DNA of 35,049 nt from Methylobacterium sp. E-066 (GTDB taxonomy: Bacteria > Pseudomonadota > Alphaproteobacteria > Rhizobiales > Beijerinckiaceae): contig NZ_JAKSYO010000142.1 of assembly GCF_022829635.1 (NCBI RefSeq), positions 1-35,049 on the forward strand, read 5' to 3'. The notes under the pieces are model-generated. The model did no database searches. It was not told where the DNA came from and saw nothing but the letters and a program-made list of their open reading frames with translations. Shown here in pieces: positions 23,756 through 32,300 of this stretch. Every line of letters begins with the position of its first letter. The first letter of the stretch is position 1. The position numbers and the translations under genes are program-made.

Positions 23756-26104
23756 TCACCAGCGGTAGCGCAGGGTTCCATAGACCGTGCGCGGCAGGCC
23801 GTAGAAGCAGGCCGAGTAGGACAGGCAGCTCGAGACGAAGCGCTCGTCCAGGAGGTTGTTGATGTTCAGCTCCGCCGTGAGGCCCGCCAGGCTCGGCGCG
23901 AGGTGCCGCATGTCGTAGGATGCGAGCGCGTCGACGACCACGCTCTCCGGCACCTGGAAGGTATTGGCCGGATCGCCCCAGGACGGGCCGAGGTAGCGCA
24001 CGCCGCCGCCGAGCGCGAGGCCCAGCAGGGGGCCGTCGGTAAAGCGGTAGTTCGCCAGCAGCGAGATCGTCGTGTCCGGCACCTGCACCGGGCGTCGCCC
24101 CTGGAGCGGCACCGACAGCCGGGTGAGGTCGTTCGTCGTGTTGCCGGTATCCTGCACGTTGCGGATGTCGAGGAGCGAGACGCCGCCGATCAGCGTCAGG
24201 CCCTCGGCCAAGTTGGCCCGCGCCTCGAACTCGAAGCCCTGGGCGCCGACTTCGCCGGTCTGGACCACGAAGCCCTGGCGCAAGGGATCCGCGGAGGTCC
24301 GGTTCGACTGGCGGATGTCGAAGACTGCGGCGGTCAGCAGAATGTCGGTGCCCGGTGGCTGATACTTGATGCCGGCCTCGTACTGGTCGCTGCGGACCGG
24401 GTCGGGCACGCGGCCCACCGACCCGAAGGCGCTGTCGAACACGCGCCCGCTCACGATCGGTTCGAAGGCCTGGCTGTAGGACACGTACGGCGCCACGCCG
24501 CTGTCGAACTTGTACAGCAGGCTCGCACGATAGGTCAGGGCGTCGGAGGGCGCGTCCTGGAGCGTCAAGGTGCTGGTGTTTCCGGAGAAGCTGCGGGTCG
24601 GGCCGGTCTGGCGGGCGACGTCGTAGCGGCCGCCGAGCGTCAGCACGACGCGATCGAACTTCGCCTGGTCCTGAAAGTAGACGCCGGTCTGCTGGGCATC
24701 GACCCGCGCGGTGGTGTTGAAGGCCGGGAAGGCGATGTTCATGGCATAGTTCGGCGCCAGGATGTTGAGGTCCGGGGCGCTCGGGAACGGGGTGCCGCTG
24801 GTCCGGGTGCTGAAGGTCCGGTGATCGACGCCCAGCAGCGCCGTGTGTGCGATGAACCCGGTATCGAACTCGGCGATGAAGTTGTTGTCCATCGTGTAGG
24901 CTTCGGCCGCCACGTTGGTGCCGATGATCGACCGCGCCAGGAGCGGCCCCGTGGCGGTCGGGCCATTCCGGTCGTTGAAGGCACCGTAGACGCTGCGGTA
25001 GTCGCCCTGGGTGCGCAGGTAGCGCCCGGCCGAGTGGAACCGCAGGTTCTCGCCGATCCGCTGGTCGAACAGGTACTCGATCGAGGCCTGGGTCCGGTCG
25101 GAGCGCTCGATGTTGCGATCGCCGTCGTAGAAATTCACTGGCAGCCGCCCGTACAGGCCGCTGCCGAAGTTGCGCGGGAACACGGTGCCCACCGCCGGGA
25201 AGCCGCCGTAGAAGCCCGAGAACGGATCGCGCTGGTAATTGCCGATCAGGGTCAGCGACGTGTCGGTGGACGGGCGCCAAGTGATGCTTGGGTTGATGAA
25301 GGCGCGCTCGACCTTGGTGGTCGCCGCCGGCCCGTCGCCGTTCCAGCCGAGCCCGATCACCCGGTAGGCGAACTGATCGGCCAAGCCGGGGATGTCGGAC
25401 GCGATCGGGCCGCCGATGTCGAAGCCGCTGCGGACCTCGTTGAAGCCGCCGCCCTGTATGAAGACCTCGCCGTGGCTGACGAATTGCGGCACCTTCGAAA
25501 CCAGGTTGACGATGCCGCCCGGGCCGGACTGCCCGTACAGCACCGAGGCCGGCCCCTTGATGATGTCGATCCGCTCCAGACGGTAGACGTCGATCGACGT
25601 GTTGGCGTCGCGCCCGCTGATGAGCGCCATCTGATCCAGGAAGACCGGGGCCGCGAAGCCGCGGATGTTGAACAGCTCCAGGCGGGTCGAGCCGGCACCG
25701 CCGCGCGACTCGGCGAAGACACCCGGGGTGTAGCGCAAAGCCTGCGTGACCGTCAGCGCGTTCTGGTCCTCGATCTGCTGACGGCCGACGACCGAGATGG
25801 ATTGCGCCGTCTCCAGGATCGGGGTGTCGGTCTTGGTGCCGACCGTGCTGCGGCTGGCTACGTAGCCGGGAACCGAGCCGACCGCCCCGCGGGCGCCGTA
25901 CAGGTCGCCGTTGAGGGTCCGGCCGCTGCCTTCGCCGGTCACGCTCAGTTCGGACAGCTCGATATCGGTGGTGGGCGCGGTCTGGGCCCAGGCGACGCCC
26001 GGTGCGACCACGGCGCAAGTCGTCGAGAGCAACGCCAGATACAGGGAACCGGCCAGCGACCGTTCGATGGCGTTCCAGGTCGATACGGGCCGGGACCGGT
26101 TCAT
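23756..26104 (-). CDS. TonB-dependent siderophore receptor
   Basis: 782 residues. A long signal peptide ends at AWA (residue 40). The plug domain (~80-210) has TPILETAQSISVVGRQQIEDQNALTVTQALRYTPGV, the IRGF element and IDIIKGPASVLYGQSGPGGIVNLVSK. A 22-strand-type barrel follows, ending in a terminal aromatic (TVYGTLRYRW). This is the FhuA/FoxA/FhuE ferric-siderophore receptor subgroup; the exact ligand, probably a hydroxamate, cannot be read from sequence. There is no extra N-terminal signalling domain, so regulation is not through a FecR-type pathway. An inverted repeat lies 130 bases upstream. The PepSY gene follows in the same direction. Confidence 0.96.
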   Translation of the reverse strand: MNRSRPVSTWNAIERSLAGSLYLALLSTTCAVVAPGVAWAQTAPTTDIELSELSVTGEGSGRTLNGDLYGARGAVGSVPGYVASRSTVGTKTDTPILETAQSISVVGRQQIEDQNALTVTQALRYTPGVFAESRGGAGSTRLELFNIRGFAAPVFLDQMALISGRDANTSIDVYRLERIDIIKGPASVLYGQSGPGGIVNLVSKVPQFVSHGEVFIQGGGFNEVRSGFDIGGPIASDIPGLADQFAYRVIGLGWNGDGPAATTKVERAFINPSITWRPSTDTSLTLIGNYQRDPFSGFYGGFPAVGTVFPRNFGSGLYGRLPVNFYDGDRNIERSDRTQASIEYLFDQRIGENLRFHSAGRYLRTQGDYRSVYGAFNDRNGPTATGPLLARSIIGTNVAAEAYTMDNNFIAEFDTGFIAHTALLGVDHRTFSTRTSGTPFPSAPDLNILAPNYAMNIAFPAFNTTARVDAQQTGVYFQDQAKFDRVVLTLGGRYDVARQTGPTRSFSGNTSTLTLQDAPSDALTYRASLLYKFDSGVAPYVSYSQAFEPIVSGRVFDSAFGSVGRVPDPVRSDQYEAGIKYQPPGTDILLTAAVFDIRQSNRTSADPLRQGFVVQTGEVGAQGFEFEARANLAEGLTLIGGVSLLDIRNVQDTGNTTNDLTRLSVPLQGRRPVQVPDTTISLLANYRFTDGPLLGLALGGGVRYLGPSWGDPANTFQVPESVVVDALASYDMRHLAPSLAGLTAELNINNLLDERFVSSCLSYSACFYGLPRTVYGTLRYRW

Positions 26105-26483
26105 TCAGACGCCTCTAATACGAGCACGAAACCCCCGTGCATCCTACGAAAACCGCGGCCTCACGCCGTCGTGATCGTGTTGGCATCAGAGTATTGGTCT
26201 AGGCAACTGCTATGTTATGGAGCAATTCTAATATAACTTGGACCTATTCCAAGTTGTAGGATCCATGCCAGCCGACCCCGAGGGTTAGGGTGCATCTCGG
26301 CGCGCGGATCGCCCCGCCCGAGGACGCGATGACGCGGAGACATCGGCTCACCGATACGGCCAAGATATGCGCGTCGCACAAGCGGGGGTTGCATTGCCGC
26401 GCGAAACTCAATCGTGCACGACACAGTTAAACCGCCTGGATCGCGGCCGACCTCGCCCGCACGCCCTGAAAGACCGTTTCGAC
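26105..26483. other. Divergent control region between siderophore receptor and XRE regulator
   Basis: The 379 bases include an AT-rich stretch (about 26190-26260), probably the receptor promoter, and the inverted repeat AACTTGG-N7-CCAAGTT at 26235-26255. No match to a classical Fur box or to a clean Irr/RirA site was found. The XRE gene has no obvious ribosome binding site; its ATG at 26484 or 26487 is set by the conserved HTH start. Confidence 0.45.
26235..26255. promoter_or_regulatory. Inverted repeat upstream of the siderophore receptor
   Basis: Perfect 7-bp arms, aacttgg and ccaagtt, separated by 7 bases. The size and position in the AT-rich promoter region fit a dimeric repressor operator, perhaps for the divergent XRE protein or an iron regulator. 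The binding protein is not known. Confidence 0.45.
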
Positions 26484-26888
26484 ATGATGACCGTGACCAA
26501 ACCGAAGCTGGCGACAGACGCCGATCGCGCGATCGGGAGCCGCATCGCGGCGATCCGGGCCGCGCAGGGGCTGAGCCAGACGACGCTCGGTCACGCCATC
26601 GGCGTGAGCTTCCAGCAGGTTCAGAAATACGAGAAGGGCCGCAACCGCGTCGGCGCCAGCCGCCTGCAGATGATCGCGGACCTGCTCAAGGTCCCGGTCG
26701 AGACGTTTTTCGCCGACAAGGTGTCGGCGGATGCCGGCGCCGTGCCCATCCAGACCTATTTCGACGATCCCGCGATCATGGAACTCGTGGCGGCCTTCCG
26801 GTCCATTCCGGACCAGACCACGCGCAACGGCATCCTGTCGATCGTGAAGGCTGCGGCCGCGCTCCGGAACGCCAGCACCAAATCCTGA
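26484..26888 (+). CDS. XRE-family transcriptional regulator
   Basis: 134 residues. A Cro/C1-type HTH spans ~20-75: IGSRIAAIRAAQGLSQTTLGHAIGVSFQQVQKYEKGRNRVGASRLQMIADLLKVPVETFF. A short linker and a C-terminal helix pair (IMELVAAFRSIPDQTTRNGILSIVKAAAAL) follow, likely for dimerisation. This type is abundant in Rhizobiales. It is divergent from the siderophore receptor and could control it. A shorter paralogue without HTH is encoded at 16789-17046. Confidence 0.93.
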   Translation: MMTVTKPKLATDADRAIGSRIAAIRAAQGLSQTTLGHAIGVSFQQVQKYEKGRNRVGASRLQMIADLLKVPVETFFADKVSADAGAVPIQTYFDDPAIMELVAAFRSIPDQTTRNGILSIVKAAAALRNASTKS

Positions 26889-26909
26889 CAGCGGTTCGGT
26901 GACCGGTTC

Positions 26910-28304
26910 TCAGGGCTCGCCGGCGAGCAGGCCGCCTACCGTCTGCTCGATGTGCTGGGCGATGTCGGGGGCGCCGGTCATCTCGCCGAAGCTGCCTCGC
27001 GTCATCGGCCCGAAGGCGTAGAGGCCGGGCCGGGACTGGCCCGAGGCATCGCGCACGCGGCTGCGACGATCCACGGCAAGACCGAGCCCGACCGCGTCGA
27101 GGCTGGCCGTCCCGTCGGCCAGCAGAGCGGCGACCAGCGGGTTGCGCGCCACATCGCGCTCGGGCCCGGTGCACAGCACCACCGCGTCGAACCGGCGCCG
27201 CTCGGTCTCGCCGCGGCCGCGCCGCAGCTCGGCCTCCAGCCCCCCGTCCGTGCCGAGATCCAGGCCGGTGATGGCCGCCCGCTCCACGGCGAGACGCCCC
27301 TCCGCCTGGGCGCGGGCCAACGCCGCCTGGATCTGCGGCGCGATGCGGAAGCGATGGACCTCCCAGAACGGCAGCAGGCGGCGGACGACGCGCCGCTTCT
27401 CGTCGGCCGGCAGATCGCCCCAGAGATCGGGCAGGGCCGGGCGCAGGGAATCGACCACGGCGTGCCAGCCCAGAGCCGGATCCACCGCCGAGATCTGCCG
27501 CCGGATCATTCGGAGCAGCTCCAGGGCGGTGGCAGGCCGCTGCCCGCCGACCACATCGAGATCCATCTTGAAGACCCCATGCGTCTTCGGCAGGAGGCCT
27601 CGCCGGGACACGGCCGTGATCGGGCCGCGATGCCCCCCGGCGCCGAGACTCGTCACGACATCCGCCATGGTCAATCCGGTACCGACCACCAGCACGGAGG
27701 CCTCCGGGCCGATCCCCGCGAGCGCGTCGGCCGCCCAGGGATCGGCCACGAAGTGCGGAGAATCCGCGACGCCCGGACCGAGCCGGCAGGGCAGGGCGGG
27801 TACAGCATGACCGAAGCACAGCGCGACCCGGTCGGCCGCGACGCGCTCGCCCGCCTGGGTGACGATCGTCCAGGTCCCATCCGAGTCCCGCACTTCCGTG
27901 GCGGTGGTGCGCAGATGGCGCAGGCGCACCCGGCCCGCTGCCGCCGCGAGGGTCCGGGCCAGAACGTCACCGATATAGGCACCGTATTCGGCCCGGGGCA
28001 CGTAGGCGCCGGTGGCATCCTCGCTCTCGGGATCAGGCAGGATGCCGTGCGCATGCAGCCACGCGGTCGCGGTCCCCGCCTCGCCGGCAGCGATGTCGAG
28101 ACGGTCGCTCGGCACGTTGATCCGGTGGCTGCGGTCGCGGGTGCTATAGGCCACCCCGCGCCCGAGTTCGGCCCGGGGCTCCAGCACGACGATGTCGAGA
28201 GGCCCCGTCGAGGCCCGCACCGCGTGGATGGCGAGCACCGCGCCGGTGAAGCCGCCGCCGATGATCGCGAGGCGCAGAGGGCTTGGAGTCGATGTCGCGA
28301 TCAC
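26910..28304 (-). CDS. FAD/NAD(P)-binding oxidoreductase
   Basis: 464 residues. A Rossmann FAD motif opens the protein (LAIIGGGFTGAVLAIHAV, GGGFTG at ~16-21), followed by ELGRGVAYSTRDRSHRINVP, typical of the NAD_binding_9 / FAD-NAD(P)-binding family. A second dinucleotide motif, VLVVGTGLTMADVV, lies near residue 205, and the C-terminal VVLCTGPERDVARNPL and GLYAFGPMTRGSFGEMTGAPDIAQHI blocks complete the fold. Members act as flavin monooxygenases or reductases; some sit in siderophore loci. Substrate unknown. It converges on the XRE gene, 21 bases apart. Confidence 0.88.
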   Translation of the reverse strand: MIATSTPSPLRLAIIGGGFTGAVLAIHAVRASTGPLDIVVLEPRAELGRGVAYSTRDRSHRINVPSDRLDIAAGEAGTATAWLHAHGILPDPESEDATGAYVPRAEYGAYIGDVLARTLAAAAGRVRLRHLRTTATEVRDSDGTWTIVTQAGERVAADRVALCFGHAVPALPCRLGPGVADSPHFVADPWAADALAGIGPEASVLVVGTGLTMADVVTSLGAGGHRGPITAVSRRGLLPKTHGVFKMDLDVVGGQRPATALELLRMIRRQISAVDPALGWHAVVDSLRPALPDLWGDLPADEKRRVVRRLLPFWEVHRFRIAPQIQAALARAQAEGRLAVERAAITGLDLGTDGGLEAELRRGRGETERRRFDAVVLCTGPERDVARNPLVAALLADGTASLDAVGLGLAVDRRSRVRDASGQSRPGLYAFGPMTRGSFGEMTGAPDIAQHIEQTVGGLLAGEP

Positions 28305-28532
28305 GGAGCATCCCCGAGGATTTTGGGGATCTTCGATCAGGCACGCGGCGTGCGCGCAACCCCGGCGGGGTGGGCTGATACACGTCAGGAGATCGGCGGC
28401 CCTGATAGGGGCAAGTCAGTCGGACCCGAGATGATGAGGCCCAGGCGGATGTTTCCCGTGAAACATCCACCTATCGCACCGATCCACCACCGTGGGTTCT
28501 TCAGCGACGGCGTCGCTCTTCCGCGGCGGCCT
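28305..28532. other. Spacer holding a parS-like palindrome
   Basis: About 230 bases without a gene. Contents are a short hairpin (atcccc...ggggat, 28310-28330) next to the start of the FAD gene, and the parS-like site at 28447-28468. Neither flanking gene explains the latter. Confidence 0.5.
28447..28468. other. parS-like ParB-binding site
   Basis: TGTTTCCCGTGAAACA at 28450-28465 matches the bacterial parS consensus TGTTTCACGTGAAACA at 15 of 16 positions; the difference is one base of the central ACGT. The palindrome extends three more bases on each side (gga/tcc). ParB binds such sites and, with ParA, segregates replicon origins. Sites of this kind cluster near oriC or on plasmid partition loci. 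No parA or parB gene is in the window. A chance match this close in 35 kb is unlikely, but one site alone is not proof. Confidence 0.62.
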
Positions 28533-28880
28533 CTAAACCGACGCGGGCGTGAACTGCACGAAGGCGCCCGCGAAGGCCGCGACCCAAGACAGTGCCCCGG
28601 CTACCCGGTAGGCACGCGCCGGCAACCTGCGTCCGGGCAGAACCCAGCTCAGCGCCGGCAGGGCGATCAAGTTCACCACGATACCCGCCAGCACCGCCGC
28701 CGCGATTGCTCCCAGCGATAGGGAGAGCGCTCCGATGACGACGTGCTGCCCATCACCGAGGTCGGTCACCATCCGGGCGCCCCCGCCGGCGAGAAATCCG
28801 ATTGCCGCCGCCGCGGTTATTGTTTCGCGGCGCATCGCGTTCCACGACTGTCCGGATTGGCGATCCATGATCGTCGACAT
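28533..28880 (-). CDS. Small membrane protein, hypothetical
   Basis: 115 residues from the ATG at 28880, chosen for GAGAGGGG five bases upstream. Three or four hydrophobic segments are visible: TITAAAAIGFLAGGGARMV, HVVIGALSLSLGAIAAAVLAGIVVNLIALPALSWVL and VAGALSWVAAFAGAFVQF. I do not recognise a family. A perfect 19-bp inverted repeat lies 39 bases upstream of the start and may regulate it. Confidence 0.65.
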   Translation of the reverse strand: MSTIMDRQSGQSWNAMRRETITAAAAIGFLAGGGARMVTDLGDGQHVVIGALSLSLGAIAAAVLAGIVVNLIALPALSWVLPGRRLPARAYRVAGALSWVAAFAGAFVQFTPASV

Positions 28881-28918
28881 GGCGGCCCCTCTCGATCGCA
28901 CGCCACCGATGGTCCGCG

Positions 28919-28963
28919 ATCGCCGATAGAAATGCAATCGAAAGTTGCATTTCTATCGGCGAT
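28919..28963. repeat. Perfect 19-bp inverted repeat
   Basis: Arms atcgccgatagaaatgcaa and ttgcatttctatcggcgat pair over 19 bases with a 7-base loop (tcgaaag). There is no T-run on either side. The base composition is AT-richer than the host average. It lies upstream of the small membrane protein gene and could be an operator, an RNA hairpin in its leader, or the trace of a small mobile element. Confidence 0.8.
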
Positions 28964-29257
28964 GCACGCAAACCCCGCGCGTCATGGTTAAATCCGACAC
29001 GCCGGCCAGTCAGGTCTTTCGTCTCGGCAAGGGGATGCGTCTGATGAGAGCCACATCGCGCCGACGATGAGACCGAACGCTGCCAATCGAACGGCAGCGC
29101 TACCGTCGAGCCAACCGCCTGCCGCGCTCCGGCGGAGAGCGTTTCGCAGCGACCGCGTTGAAGGCGATCTGAGCCTGCCAGCCCTCCCCAACCGAGGGCG
29201 GATCGAAGCACCGGCCCCGGCTACCCACAGCCGGCCCATATCCCAGCGGATCGGGGC

Positions 29258-29299
29258 AAAAGGTCCCGGCCGCAGCTGATCGAGGAGCGGTCGCGGCCG
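29258..29299 (-). terminator. Weak candidate terminator after the autotransporter gene
   Basis: On the minus strand, a 7-bp stem (cggccgc / gcggccg) with a 19-base loop is followed a few bases later by TTTT. The long loop and the gap before the T-run make it weak. Its place just after the autotransporter stop is the main support. Confidence 0.35.
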
Positions 29300-29309
29300 G
29301 AGGAGGGGT

Positions 29310-32300
29310 TCACCACGCGGCCTGCAATCCCGCGGAGAAGACCTGGGCGTTGGCGCCGGGGCGGACCTCGCCGGAATAGCTCGCCGAGAGGGACACGCCC
29401 TGCGCCACGGGGCCTGACAGGCTCACGCCAAGCACCGCCCCGTCCCGCGCCAGCGCGCTCGTGCGGGTCGAGAATGGCGCCCCGAACAGGCTGGAGCGCA
29501 CCACCGCTGCGGTGTCGGCCAGCTCGTGCGCCCAGTACGCCCGCGCGTCGAGGCGCAGACCCGCGGTCTCGTCCACCGCGAGGCTGGCGAGTCGGCCGCC
29601 CGCCAGGATCCGCGCCCCCTCCAACGCCGCCGTGGTGAAGGCCTGCGGGACCAGACCGCCGCGCTCGGCCACCCGGCCCCGGCTCAGCCGGTCGTAGCTG
29701 AAGCCCAGTTCCGGCACGAACTCCACCGGCAGGCCGGTGCCGATGGCGTAGCCGGCAAAGCCGGACAGGCCGAGATCGGCTCCGCCCGGCGCGCCGCTCG
29801 CCCGCACCAGGGCCGAGCCCAGCGTCACCGTCCGATTGACGCGGCCGTCGGCATAGGCACCGCCGGCGGTGCCGCGCAGAACCACCGCGCCCAGCCGGGT
29901 GCTGCCGTAGAGCGTGCCGCCGTAGCTGTCAGCGGTGAACGACCCGAGCCCGAGGCCCGCTCCGGCGCTCCGGGACGCCCCGGTCTCGCGCAGGTAGCTG
30001 AACGTGCCGCCCACCAGCGTGTCGCGCCCGACCTGGCGGTCGACCCCGAGCAGCAGGCCACCGGCATCGAGATCCGCCCCGCCGGCGGCGTGGTCGCCGC
30101 CGCGGCTGCCGAAGCCGTAGAGCGCGTCCGCCCAGATCCGGCCCTCGCCGGCGGCCAGCGGCTGGTCCGGGGCTCCGGCGCCGCCGCGCAGGTCGAGCGC
30201 GGTGCGGTTCGGCCCGAGCCCGGCGCCGCCGGTGCTGAAGCTGGCGCTGCCACCGCCCAGGGTCAGATGCCGGTCGATCGTGGCGGCGACCAGACGGCGC
30301 GCGGTCAGGTCGGCGACCAGGGCGTCGCCGTAGCTCTGGCCCGACAGGCTCGCGAGCGAGCCGGACAGGGTGGCGGGGGCGGCGGCGTAGAGCGGGTCGT
30401 AGACCCGCGCCCGGGCGGCGTCGGGCCGGGTGCCGGCGTCCGGCCGGGCGAGGTCGAGGGCGGCACCCACCGTCCGGGCATTGCCCCTCTGGGCCAGACC
30501 CAGGGGCGCGAGGTTGCCGTAGGCGGCGGGCGTCACCACCAGGTCGAGGCCAGTGGCCCCATAGAGCGCGTCGAAGCGCGTGGCGGCGGCCAAGCCGGCT
30601 GTCGGCTGGGCCAGCCCGCTGAACGAGCCACCCAGCCCCGCCTGCGCCACCAGCACGGAGAAGCGCTGGCCCAGCGCCGGGGTGAAGCCGTTGCCGGCAT
30701 TGCCGGTGATCCCGCGCAAGCTCGGCACCAGGGTGCCGTTGGCCGCCACCGCGCCGCTCGGGCCGAGCGCCAGCAGCCGAGAATAGTTGCCCGCTCCGGC
30801 GCCGGTGCCGGTCCCATCGATGTCGAGCCCGAACACGCTGCCGGGGGCGAAACTGACCGGGCCGGCCACCGTCAGGGTACCGGGCGAGTTGCCGGGCCGC
30901 AGGGCGCCGGCCACCGCCACCGGGGCGGCGATGGTGCCGGTGCCGCGCAGGGTGCCGGCGGCCGCCACCGTGACCGGCGAGGTCCAGACGCCGTTGAGTG
31001 CCAGCGTGCCCTGCTGGATCGTGGTCGGGCCGGAGAAGCGGCCGGAGCCGGTGACGTTGAGCGTGCCGGTGCCGATTTTGGTCAGCGTCGTGGCGCTGCC
31101 GCCGTCCACGATGGTGCCGGCATAGGTGGAGGAGCCGGATCCGCCCACCGTGAGCCGTCCGTTGCCGAGCACGGCCGTGGCCGAGCCGGACAGGCTGGCG
31201 ATGCTGAAGGCGCCGCCGCCGAGGTCGAGCGGGCCGGTGGTGGCGAACGTGGTGATCCCGGCGATCGGGCCGGTGAACAGCAGGGAGCCGGTATTGCTCA
31301 GGGCGCCGTTGAGCTGGCCGGACAGGCGGGCGGTGCCGGTATTGGACACGGGGCCGTTCAGGGTGCCGTTGCTGACCAGCAGGCCGGCATTGCCGATCTC
31401 GGCGGCCGAGAGGCTCGCGCTGGCCGAGACCGCGACCGTGCCGGCGTTGCTGAGGGCGCCGGCCAGGCCGTAGGCGCCGCCCCCCGCCACCGCCAGGGTG
31501 GCGCCGGCGGCGTTGGTGAAGGCGTTGTCGCTGGCGACCGTGCCGGTGACCGTGAAGGTGCCGGCCGTGTTCCGGATCGCGCCATCGACCCGACCGGCGC
31601 TGGCGATCAGGGTGCCGGTGTTGGTCACGCCCCCGGAGAGCGTGCCGCTGGTGGTGAGGGTGCCGGCATTCGCTACGCCGCCGGAGATGGTCCCGCGATT
31701 CGCCGTGTAGCCGGCATTCGCGAGGCCGCCGGAGACGGTGCCGCTGGTCGCCAGGGTGCCAGTATTGGTCACGCCGCCCGCGATCGTGCCGCTATTGGTC
31801 GTGTAGCCGGAGTTCCCCAGTCCGCCCGAGACGGTGCCGCTGGTCGCCAGGGTTCCAGTATTGGTTACCCCGCCGGCGATCGTGCCGGCATTGGCCGTGT
31901 AGCCGGAGTTTGCCAGTCCACCGGAGACGGTGCCGCTGGTCGCCAGGACGCCGGCATTGGTCACTCGCCCGGCGATGGAGCCGGTGTTGGCGGTGTAGCC
32001 GGCATTCGTGAGGCCGCCGGAGATCCATCCGCTGGTGGTCAGGATGCCGGTGTTGCTCACGCCGCTGGCGATCGTTCCGGCATTGGCCGTGTATCCGGCA
32101 TTCGTCAGTCCGCCGGAGAGGGTGCCTCGCGTGGTCAAGAGGCCAGCATTGGTCACCCGGCCTCCGATGGTGCCGGTGTTGGTCGTGTAGCCGGCATTCG
32201 TGAGGCCGCCGAAGATCCATCCGCTGGTGGTCAGAAAGCCGGTATTGCTCACGCCGCCGGCGATCGTACCTGCGTTGGCCGTGTAACCGGCATTCGCCAG

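Larger units (their letters stand above)
28881..29309. other. Intergenic region with perfect inverted repeat
   Basis: About 430 bases between two genes on the minus strand. The main element is the inverted repeat at 28919-28963. The rest shows short open frames on both strands without ribosome binding sites or recognisable domains. A weak stem ahead of a T-run on the minus strand (29258-29299) may end the autotransporter transcript. Confidence 0.45.

Noticed and set aside
23657..26236. 859-codon open frame antisense to the siderophore receptor
   Set aside because: Shadow of the receptor; sense frame has signal peptide, plug and barrel motifs.
26190..26260. Fur or Irr box ahead of the siderophore receptor
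   Set aside because: The region is AT-rich and has an inverted repeat, but it does not match the Fur 19-mer or a clear TTTAGAA...TTCTAAA Irr site.
26952..28721. 589-codon open frame antisense to the flavoprotein
   Set aside because: Low-complexity shadow; it also runs through the parS-like spacer and lacks a ribosome binding site.
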